This document shows, piece by piece, positions 34,948 through 42,264 of a stretch of DNA of 64,000 nt. Numbering within the stretch: the stretch's first letter is position 1; every line of letters starts with the position of its first letter. The position numbers and the translations under genes were made by a program. This DNA comes from AC-37 sp036386455 (GTDB lineage: Bacteria; Actinomycetota; Thermoleophilia; Solirubrobacterales; Thermoleophilaceae), in the NCBI GenBank assembly GCA_036386455.1, contig DASVVS010000057.1, positions 21,473 to 85,472 on the forward strand. Direction: 5' to 3'. The notes under the pieces were generated by a model, which was not told where the DNA came from, ran no database searches, and saw only the letters and a program-made list of their open reading frames with translations.

Positions 34948-35829
34948 ATGGCTGGAGTGCGATTGACCGGGAGCGTCGCGCTGGTGACCGGAGCCTCGAG
35001 CGGCATCGGCCGCTCGCTCGCGCGGGAGCTGGCGGCGCGCGGTGCGACCGTGGCGATCACCGCCCGGCGCGAGCATCTGCTGGAGGAGCTGGCCGGCGAG
35101 ATCGAGGCCTCGGGCGCCCGGCGCCCGGGCGTGTTCGTGGCGGACCTGTCGGAGCGCGGCGCGGCGGCGTCGCTCGCCGAGCGCGTGGCCGCCGAGCTCG
35201 GGCCGGTCGACGTGCTCGTGAACAACGCCGGCGTGAGCGTGCACGGGCTGCAGTGCGCGCTAGGCGACCGCGACGAGGCGCGCGAGATGTTCGAGACCGA
35301 CTTCTGGAGCCCGCTCGCGCTCGTGAGCGCGCTGGCGCCGTCGATGCGCGCGCGCGGCGGCGGCGCGGTGCTCAACGTCACGTCGATGATCCAGGTCTCG
35401 CCGTTCCCGCAGCTCGGGCACACGTGCGCGGTGAAGGCGGCGCTCGGGATCACGACGCAGGTCCTGCGGATCGAGCTCGACGGCAGCGGTGTGAACGTGA
35501 TCGAGGCGATCCTCGGAGCGATCGACACGCCCGGCTCGGCCGAGACGCGACTGCTGCGCGGCGGCGACAAGTGGCTCGACGGCTCCGGCCTCGGCGACGC
35601 CGACGAGGCCGCCCGCGCGATGGTCCGCGCGATCGAGCGCGGCCAGGAGACCGTGATCTACCCGCGCAAGCTCGCGGCGGTCTACTCGCTGCCCGGGCTC
35701 GGAAGGCGCTTCTCGCGCCGTTTCTCGCGAGTAGTGGACGCTGACGACGACACGGTGCGCCTAGGCGGCTCGTCGGGCGATCCGGAGAACCGGGCCAAGC
35801 GGGAGAGCTGGGAGGCGAGCCGGCGCTAG
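34948..35829 (+). CDS. SDR-family protein with altered active site
   Basis: The 293-aa protein has a normal NAD(P) motif (TGASSGIG), NNAG and the Ser-containing NVTSM. At the Tyr-x3-Lys site it reads TCAVK, so the catalytic Tyr is Thr. It ends with a basic tail (RRFSRRFSRVV, later RAKRESWEASRR). Either another residue replaces Tyr or the protein is not a standard dehydrogenase. It follows the amine oxidase pair by 18 bp and may be co-transcribed with it. Confidence 0.75.
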   Translation: MAGVRLTGSVALVTGASSGIGRSLARELAARGATVAITARREHLLEELAGEIEASGARRPGVFVADLSERGAAASLAERVAAELGPVDVLVNNAGVSVHGLQCALGDRDEAREMFETDFWSPLALVSALAPSMRARGGGAVLNVTSMIQVSPFPQLGHTCAVKAALGITTQVLRIELDGSGVNVIEAILGAIDTPGSAETRLLRGGDKWLDGSGLGDADEAARAMVRAIERGQETVIYPRKLAAVYSLPGLGRRFSRRFSRVVDADDDTVRLGGSSGDPENRAKRESWEASRR

Positions 35830-35887
35830 GGGCGTTCGCTGCGACCGCAGCGCCGACCGCTGGCCGGCCGACACGTACGGAGCCGCA

Positions 35888-36199
35888 CTAGCACGCGGTC
35901 GCGTGCGCCAGCGCCTGACAGATCGCACTCATCCGCGTTGCATCGAGCTTGGTGATCGGCCTCGTGAGAAGCGCCTGAGGCACCGTCCGGAGGTTGTCGA
36001 GACTCACGGCACACTCGACCGGCATCCCGTCTGCCGGTCCGATCTCGACTTCGGTGCCGATGCCGCGAACGCTCCGGGTCACAAGTGCAACGACAACGTT
36101 GCGCAGGCGCGGAAGCGCATCGTCCCGAGTAAGAACGACAACCGGCCGGCGACCTTCATCTTCGAGCTTCAGCCAGCGGACCTCGCCGCGAGCTACCAC
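35888..36199 (-). CDS. mazF: MazF/PemK-type toxin
   Basis: The 103-aa protein matches the PemK/MazF fold: the N-terminal GEVRWLKLEDEGRRPVVVLTRD, the central VVVALVTRSVRG, and DGMPVECAVSLDNLRTVP, which carries the usual catalytic region. MazF toxins are sequence-specific endoribonucleases. Its start overlaps the antitoxin gene by 7 bp, the classic antitoxin-first order. The protein ends with a Cys-containing tail (HATAC). Confidence 0.88.
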   Translation of the reverse strand: MVARGEVRWLKLEDEGRRPVVVLTRDDALPRLRNVVVALVTRSVRGIGTEVEIGPADGMPVECAVSLDNLRTVPQALLTRPITKLDATRMSAICQALAHATAC

Positions 36200-36384
36200 T
36201 GCTCTTCGCGGATCGCCTCACGCGCGTTGGACAGGGCCCAGGCGTCTTCGACCGCACCTGCGTCCTCCGCCCGCGCCCACTGCCGGACGGCTTCTCGCTC
36301 GCGCTCCAGCAATACGAGTGCGGCTTCGATCTCGGCCTCGTCGAGCTGGTCGACCAGGCGATGAAGCTTCTCGCGCGGCGTCAT
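36193..36384 (-). CDS. Antitoxin of the MazF-type pair
   Basis: The 63-aa acidic helical protein (REKLHRLVDQLDEAEIEAAL) has the length and position of a MazF antitoxin, with the C-terminal part likely to wrap the toxin. A TAGAGT box ends 9 nt before the ATG, which suggests a leaderless or near-leaderless transcript for the pair. Confidence 0.8.
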   Translation of the reverse strand: MTPREKLHRLVDQLDEAEIEAALVLLEREREAVRQWARAEDAGAVEDAWALSNAREAIREEQW

Positions 36385-36465
36385 CCGCCCAAGACTCTAA
36401 TGCGCTGCGGGCAGCGGTGGCGTAGTTGCTTGACGACGCCGTGCGACCTACGGGGTCAGACCCCT

Positions 36466-37596
36466 TCAGGCGGCGGTCAGGTCGCGCGCGGGGTCGATGC
36501 CCCAGCGTCCGGCCAGCTCGCGCAGCTCGTCGTCGAGCGGCCAGCGGTCGGGGCGGGGCTCGCCCTCGTGGTCGGGCGAGGCGCCCTTCAGCGCCATGCA
36601 GTTCGCGTTGTCGCCGATCGCGCGGATCGCCGCCACGTCGTCCTCGCTCAGCCGGACCGAGGCGGGCACCCTGGCGAGCTCGGCGCGCTTGTCCTCGATC
36701 GGCCGCGCACCCGGGCCCGGCTCCTGGATCAGCGTGGGCGCCACGCAGCGCACCGGCTCGTGGGCGAGGTTCCACTGGCAGGCGAGCTGGAGCGCCGTCA
36801 GGTCGTGGCGCGCGGCGATCGGGCGCATCCGCTCGAGCCGCTCGCGGCCGGACTCGATCCAGCCCGCCGGGCGGAACATGCGGTGGTCGTGCTCCGCGAA
36901 CCCGTGGCCGGGCAGCACGTCGTCGTGGAAGAGGCCGCCGTAGTCGACCACACGGGTGATCAGGCTCACCCCGGCATCCCGGGCGGCGGGCAGCACCAGC
37001 TCGCCGGGCCACGGCTCGAGCGGGTTGAGGATGATCATCCCCCAGTCGATCCAGTCGCCGAAGCGCTCGAGGCACTCGATCAGGTCGAGCGTGAAGCCGT
37101 TGGCCGGGCCGGGCGCGACGCCGAGGAGACGGGTGAGGCCGTCCTCCCGCACGAGCTCGAGGGACTCCCAGACCGCCGGGCTCGTGTAGCCGGTGCGGTC
37201 GGGGTTGTGGAGCAGCAGCAGGTCGAACGCGGTCGCGCCGATGCGCTCGAGGCTCGCCTCTGTCGCCATCCGCACGTAGTCGCGGTACCCGTCCGGGCCG
37301 CGCAGCGCCGGGTCGGTGAAGCGCGGGAACCCCTTCGCCCCCGCGCGCTCCCCCGTGTAGAAGTCGTGTCCGATCGCCCCGACCAGGCAGTACGACTCGC
37401 GCGGCACGCCCTCGAGTGCGCGCCCGAGCAGCGCGTCCGCCTCGCCGGCACCGTAGGCGTCGGCGGTGATGACCGTCCGGATGCCCTCGTCGGGTCGCAG
37501 CAGCGCGATCATCCGCTCGTCGTCGATCGGCTCGCCGAAGCGCATGAAGCGCCCGCCGCTCCAGGTTCCGACCGCGGTGTGGCTGGGGTCCGGCAT
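36466..37596 (-). CDS. Aldo/keto reductase-like protein with incomplete tetrad
   Basis: The 376-aa TIM-barrel protein has the AKR Asp and Tyr (ITADAYGAGE) and the catalytic His (LLLLHNPDR). The strand that normally brings the Lys reads YCLVGAIGHDF, without Lys. The rest of the barrel is regular (LTRLLGVAPGPANGF, LQLACQWNLAHEP). It may therefore use a different mechanism, or may not reduce carbonyls. The ATG at 37596 is preferred over a GTG at 37617 because a TAGGAT box ends 7 nt upstream. It is divergent from the DUF6603 operon. Confidence 0.8.
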   Translation of the reverse strand: MPDPSHTAVGTWSGGRFMRFGEPIDDERMIALLRPDEGIRTVITADAYGAGEADALLGRALEGVPRESYCLVGAIGHDFYTGERAGAKGFPRFTDPALRGPDGYRDYVRMATEASLERIGATAFDLLLLHNPDRTGYTSPAVWESLELVREDGLTRLLGVAPGPANGFTLDLIECLERFGDWIDWGMIILNPLEPWPGELVLPAARDAGVSLITRVVDYGGLFHDDVLPGHGFAEHDHRMFRPAGWIESGRERLERMRPIAARHDLTALQLACQWNLAHEPVRCVAPTLIQEPGPGARPIEDKRAELARVPASVRLSEDDVAAIRAIGDNANCMALKGASPDHEGEPRPDRWPLDDELRELAGRWGIDPARDLTAA

Positions 37597-37603
37597 CGGC
37601 CAG

Positions 37604-37631
37604 ATCCTAGGGCGCACGCGTCAGGTCGCAA
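37604..37631 (-). promoter_or_regulatory. Leaderless-type promoter of the aldo/keto reductase gene
   Basis: On the minus strand TTGCGA (37626-37631) and TAGGAT (37604-37609) are 16 bp apart. The predicted transcription start falls at or one base before the ATG at 37596. Confidence 0.45.
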
Positions 37632-37637
37632 CGGACC

Positions 37638-37667
37638 TTGACCGCGCGAGAGCGGCGGACTTAGGGT
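37638..37667 (+). promoter_or_regulatory. Leaderless-type promoter of the DUF6603 operon
   Basis: TTGACC (37638-37643) and TAGGGT (37662-37667) are 18 bp apart. The expected transcription start is on the GTG at 37674, so the first mRNA base would be the start codon. It back-to-back overlaps the promoter of the divergent reductase gene. Confidence 0.55.
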
Positions 37668-37673
37668 GAGCGC

Positions 37674-38309
37674 GTGCCCACGCTGACGCTCACGTTCGAC
37701 GACGACACCTACGAGCCCGACACCGAGTACCCCTACGGGCCCGCGACGCCGCCCAACCCGCCCGCCGGCCCCGCGATCCCCGACAACTGGACGAGCTGGG
37801 TCGAGTGGTACGACACCGCCGCGGGGATCCTGGCCCTCGGCGACGACACCGGGCTCTACATCATCGAGCGGCCCGCGCCCCCCGCCGGGAACCAGACGCC
37901 GGTGTACGCCGGCAAGGCTCTGAGCTTCGCCAACCGCTTCAACGGGCGCTCCAGAGCCCTGCACGAGTTCGGCCTGACCTCGGCGGTGCTGCCCCACTTC
38001 ACGCTCAGCATCGCAACCGTGACGGCGGTGCCGGCCATCCTCAACAAGGTGTCGCTAGCCGAGTCGTGGCTGATCCGCTTTCTGTACGCCCGTGAGTTTC
38101 AGGCCGGTGCGGGTCCTCACATGCTCCAGAACATCGCGCAGACCGGCTCGTTCGTAGCTCCCGCCGGCGGCCTCTTCATCCGCTACGACCCGAACGTCGC
38201 GCCCTGGTACCTCCACGACGCGATCGCGACGGGCTCCGCGAACTGGACCGTGGTCGGTCCGAACAGCGTCGGGTTCAACTACCCGGCCGGCACGACAGTC
38301 ATCCCGTGA
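37674..38309 (+). CDS. Hypothetical protein, first gene of the DUF6603 operon
   Basis: I do not recognise this 211-aa protein. It starts with MPTLTLTFDDDTYEPDTEYPYG, followed by a Pro-rich turn region, and is beta-rich with few Lys and no Cys. A more helical segment (about 110-140, LNKVSLAESWLIRFLYAREF) divides it in two. No signal peptide or membrane helix is seen. Thirteen base pairs separate it from the 1313-aa gene, so it heads the operon. Its size suggests an accessory or capping role for the giant proteins, which is inference. Confidence 0.65.
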   Translation: MPTLTLTFDDDTYEPDTEYPYGPATPPNPPAGPAIPDNWTSWVEWYDTAAGILALGDDTGLYIIERPAPPAGNQTPVYAGKALSFANRFNGRSRALHEFGLTSAVLPHFTLSIATVTAVPAILNKVSLAESWLIRFLYAREFQAGAGPHMLQNIAQTGSFVAPAGGLFIRYDPNVAPWYLHDAIATGSANWTVVGPNSVGFNYPAGTTVIP

Positions 38310-38322
38310 CGCGTCCGCTCCG

Positions 38323-41300
38323 GTGAGCGTCGCCCTCGAGCTCCCACCCGAGGTCTCCGCGCTTGGGCTGCTGATCGGGCTGCTGACCGAGACGGACGGG
38401 ACCACGACGCTCCAGCCGGGCTGGTTCGAGAATCCCCAGCCGTATCTCGCGAGCGCGGACCAGCGGCTCGGCAGCCTGGCCGACCTGATCGCCGCCGCCC
38501 TCCCGCCCGCCACGGGCACGGCCAGCCCGCCGCCGGTGTTCTCGGGCGCTCAGTGGTATGCCATCCCCGACCTCACCGGCAACGGGGCCACGCCGTTCTG
38601 CCTCGTGGCGCCCGGCCCCGGCACGACCAGCGGCGAGATCGGGCTGGGCGTGCTCTACACGACGACCGCGGGCAAGCTCACGGTCGAGGCATACGGGTAC
38701 CTGCCGCTGGTCGAGTACACGGCCGGCGGCGCGGAGATCGTGACCGCGAGCACCGCCCACCCGACCCAGCTCGGCGTGCGGGCGGTGATGACCGACGGCT
38801 CGCCGTTCGTGGTCGACCCGGGCCAGCCGGACCAGGTCACGTTCACCGCGATGAGCGCGGCCACCAGCCTCTACCTGAACTCGTCCGCCTACGGCCAGAG
38901 CCCGCTGCCCACCTTCTTCACGCTGACGTTCGAGGACCTCGACGGCACGGGGCGGGACGACGTGCATCACTCGATGGCGGACCTCCTCGAGCCGGCGATC
39001 GACGCCCGCATCGCGGACGTCCTGCTCCAGGCGAGCACCTGGCTCAGGACGTACATCGGCGACGCCCCGATCACGGTCGGCGACATCCTCGTGGCTGGGC
39101 ACTTCGTCGCGGTCGACGACAAGGGCAACTACCAGGTCTCGCTCGCGGAGATCGAGGGCCACTCCGCCGAGGACGTCGTGCTGTCGTTCGTCTTCGGCGC
39201 GATCGAGGCGCTGGCCGACTCCGACATGCCCTACGCGGCGATCGAGCTGCCCGGCGGCGGGCTCTACTTCGTCGCGCGCGAGAACGGCGACGGCACGACC
39301 GACTACGGGATCCGCCTGGCGCTGACGATCACCGCCACCGGCGGCGACGCCGCCACCGGCAAGCCGGGCGTGGACGTCATGCTCGGCAGCTGGCTCACCG
39401 GCGAGACCGACGCCACGAGCTGGGTCGCGCGCAGCACCGGCAAGAACCCGAACACGCTCGCCGAGCCGGGCCTGAACGTGTACCTGCTCCACCAGGGCAG
39501 GGATCTGACCGACGTCACGTTCGCCCCGAGCTTCGCGATCTCGAGCGTCGGAGTGAACGTGCACGGCGCCGCCCCCGGCAAGCCACTGGTGGACGTCGAG
39601 GGCGTGACGATCGGCGGCGTCGAGCTGCGCGCCTACCTCGACGAGCACTCCGGCTGGACCCTCGGCGCCGCTGCGCGCGTGGACGACGTGGGCATCCCGC
39701 TCGGCCCGAACTTCAACCAGGCGACCGGGAGCACGGCCACGAACCCGGTGGCGCAGAACCTGCTCGCGTCGGGGTCGTCGCAATCCGGCTCCGGACCGGC
39801 CGCCGGGGGCGACATGCAGCCCGTCAACCCGGCGCTGTCGCTGTCGGGCGCCTGGGTCGAGGGCAGCCCGTTCGCGTTCCAGCTCTACGACGCGACCGGC
39901 GCGGCCGCCGAGCAGGTGATGCTGCCGGTCCAGCGCTCGCTCGGTCCGCTGACCGTCCAGCGCCTCGGCGCCGGCTGGGTGCAGTCCACGCACGAGCTGT
40001 CGCTGCTGCTCGACGCCGGGGTGGAGGTCGGGGCGCTGAGCGTCGGCCTGACCGGGCTCTCGGTCGGGATCCCGGTCAAGACGCCGGGCGACTTCTCGAA
40101 GTACGACCTCGACCTGCAGGGCCTGGGGATCGAGTTCGAGGCCGGCGAGGTGGAGCTGAGCGCCGCACTCGTGAAGGTGCCGCCCAGCACCGGCTCCACG
40201 CCGCCGCGCGACTACACCGAGTACGACGGCGAGGCGCTCATCAAGGCCGGCACGTTCGAGATCGCGGCGATCGGGTCGTACGCGCACGCGGTGACGAACG
40301 GCGACGGCTACACGTCGCTGTTCGTCTTCGCAGTTCTCGACGCCGACCTGGGCGGACCGCCGTTCTTCTACGTGACCGGGGTCGCGGCGGGCTTCGGCTA
40401 CAACCGCCAGCTCCTGCTGCCGGACATGAGCTCCGTGACCACCTTCCCGCTCGTGGAGGCGGCCAGCGACCCGACGAAGCTCGGCGCCACGAAGAACCCG
40501 GACGGGAGCTGGCAGATGCCGAACCCGGCCCAAGCGCTCGAGCACATCGACCGATACGTCCCGCCCCAGCGCGGCGCCTACTGGCTGACCGCCGGCGTCC
40601 GGTTCACCTCGTTCGACCTGATCGACTCGACCGCGCTGCTGGCGGTGGAGTTCGGCAACGAGCTCGAGATCGCGCTGCTGGGGGTCTCGTCGATCAGCCT
40701 GCCGCCGCCGCCCGCCCCCGGCGCCGGGGCTCCCGCCACGCGCTTCGCCTACGCCGAGCTCGGGATCGAGGTCAAGCTGCTCCCGTCGCAGGGCCAGTTC
40801 AGCGCCACCGCGATCCTGACCTCGAACTCGTTCGTCCTCGACCCGGCCTGCAAGCTCACCGGCGGCTTCGCCTTCTACGTCTGGTTCGGCAGCAACGAGC
40901 ACGCCGGTCAGTTCGTGCTCACGCTCGGCGGCTACCACCCGGACTTCCACCCCCCGGCCTACTACCCGCAGGTCCCGCGGCTCGGCTTCGACTGGCCCAT
41001 GACCGGCGACGTGACCGTCAGCGGGCAGGCGTACTTCGCGCTCACCCCTTCGGCGGTCATGGCCGGCGGCGCGCTCCAGATCCTGTTCGCCAGCGGCGAC
41101 CTGAAGGCCTGGCTGACCGCGCACATGGACGCCCTCATCGAGTGGGCCCCGTTCCACTACGAGCTCGGGATCGGGATCAGCATCGGGGTCTCGTACCGGC
41201 TGCACCTGCTGTTCGTCACGGTCACGCTCAGCTTCGAGCTCGGTGCGGACCTCGAGATCTGGGGACCGCCCACCGGCGGCAGCGTGCACGTCGAGCTGTT

Positions 41301-42264
41301 CGTCGTCTCGTTCACGGTGGGCTTCGGGGCTCCCCGCCAGGACGCGCCCGGCCCGCTCCCCTGGACCAACGACGACGGCACGGGCTTCGCCCAGACGCTG
41401 CTGCCGCACTCAACGCCGGCGCCGAGCCAGCCGCAGGAGCACCGTGCGATGCTGGCCGCCGGCGCTCCGGCCGCCACCGTGGCCGCCGCCACTTCGCAGC
41501 CGAGCGGCGTCCTCACGATCAGGCCGACCGGCGGCGTGATCACCTCGTTAATGGACGGGCCGGCGACGGTCTACGTGGTGAGGCCGTCCGCCTTCACGTT
41601 CGCCGTGACCACGACGATCCCGGCCACCGAGGTCGACCTCGAGGCGCCGGCCGGCACCTCGCCGACGGTGGTCACCCCCTCGGCCTCGGACTACTTCGTG
41701 GCCCTCCGGCCGATGAAGGCCACGCTGTCGGAGTCGATCCTGAGCGTGACCGTCCACGACGACGACCACCAGAGGGTCGTCGCGTTCGCCGACGAGTTCA
41801 CCTACCAGCCCGCGGTAACGGGCGTGCCCGCCGCGAAGTTCGGCAAGCCGCTCGCCGACGGCGAGGACCCGAAGATGAACGAGCTGCTCGACGGGCGCCT
41901 GCTCGGCGTGCGGAAGGTGACGCCGAAGGGACCGGCGCTCACGCCCGCCGGAGCGGACGCCCTCTCGATGGACGTCGACGCCACGTTCAGCTACGGCAGG
42001 GTCGACCCGACCGGCGCGGACCACCTCCCGCTCGCACCCGGAGCGCCGGCGCCGCGGAAGCCGCCCGCGGTCGACACCGCCGCGGAGTTCAGCACCGTGA
42101 AGAGCACGCTGATGAACTCGAACGTGGTCACCAACCGGGGCGAGGTGTTCGCCGCGCTCCAGACGCTGGGCGTCGACGCCGGCACGAACGGCGACCTGAC
42201 CGGCTTCGCGACCGATCCCGGCGCGTACCTGACCGACGACCCGCTGCTGTACGTCGCCTCGTGA
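38323..42264 (+). CDS. Giant DUF6603-type protein
   Basis: The 1313-aa protein is almost entirely short amphipathic beta strands with Gly/Asp turns, is low in Lys and has three Cys. Residues about 560-1010 (LGGYHPDFHPPAYYP, VPRLGFDWPM, YFALTPSAVMAGGAL, WAPFHYELGIGISIGVSYRL) match my memory of the DUF6603 domain, which has no known function. The N-terminal 500 residues contain repeats of the LGAAARVDDVGIPLG kind. The C-terminal 250 residues look like separate Ig-like strands. There is no signal peptide or clear membrane helix. A GTG start follows the first gene by 13 bp, and a 4-bp GTGA overlap leads to the next gene. An elongated beta scaffold or a hydrophobic groove is possible. Confidence 0.72.
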   Translation: MSVALELPPEVSALGLLIGLLTETDGTTTLQPGWFENPQPYLASADQRLGSLADLIAAALPPATGTASPPPVFSGAQWYAIPDLTGNGATPFCLVAPGPGTTSGEIGLGVLYTTTAGKLTVEAYGYLPLVEYTAGGAEIVTASTAHPTQLGVRAVMTDGSPFVVDPGQPDQVTFTAMSAATSLYLNSSAYGQSPLPTFFTLTFEDLDGTGRDDVHHSMADLLEPAIDARIADVLLQASTWLRTYIGDAPITVGDILVAGHFVAVDDKGNYQVSLAEIEGHSAEDVVLSFVFGAIEALADSDMPYAAIELPGGGLYFVARENGDGTTDYGIRLALTITATGGDAATGKPGVDVMLGSWLTGETDATSWVARSTGKNPNTLAEPGLNVYLLHQGRDLTDVTFAPSFAISSVGVNVHGAAPGKPLVDVEGVTIGGVELRAYLDEHSGWTLGAAARVDDVGIPLGPNFNQATGSTATNPVAQNLLASGSSQSGSGPAAGGDMQPVNPALSLSGAWVEGSPFAFQLYDATGAAAEQVMLPVQRSLGPLTVQRLGAGWVQSTHELSLLLDAGVEVGALSVGLTGLSVGIPVKTPGDFSKYDLDLQGLGIEFEAGEVELSAALVKVPPSTGSTPPRDYTEYDGEALIKAGTFEIAAIGSYAHAVTNGDGYTSLFVFAVLDADLGGPPFFYVTGVAAGFGYNRQLLLPDMSSVTTFPLVEAASDPTKLGATKNPDGSWQMPNPAQALEHIDRYVPPQRGAYWLTAGVRFTSFDLIDSTALLAVEFGNELEIALLGVSSISLPPPPAPGAGAPATRFAYAELGIEVKLLPSQGQFSATAILTSNSFVLDPACKLTGGFAFYVWFGSNEHAGQFVLTLGGYHPDFHPPAYYPQVPRLGFDWPMTGDVTVSGQAYFALTPSAVMAGGALQILFASGDLKAWLTAHMDALIEWAPFHYELGIGISIGVSYRLHLLFVTVTLSFELGADLEIWGPPTGGSVHVELFVVSFTVGFGAPRQDAPGPLPWTNDDGTGFAQTLLPHSTPAPSQPQEHRAMLAAGAPAATVAAATSQPSGVLTIRPTGGVITSLMDGPATVYVVRPSAFTFAVTTTIPATEVDLEAPAGTSPTVVTPSASDYFVALRPMKATLSESILSVTVHDDDHQRVVAFADEFTYQPAVTGVPAAKFGKPLADGEDPKMNELLDGRLLGVRKVTPKGPALTPAGADALSMDVDATFSYGRVDPTGADHLPLAPGAPAPRKPPAVDTAAEFSTVKSTLMNSNVVTNRGEVFAALQTLGVDAGTNGDLTGFATDPGAYLTDDPLLYVAS

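Noticed and set aside
38299..41409. 1036-codon minus-strand ORF opposite the DUF6603 gene
   Set aside because: It is antisense to a frame with a recognisable domain and coupled neighbours, and its composition (Arg, Glu, Gly, Val) is that of a shadow ORF.
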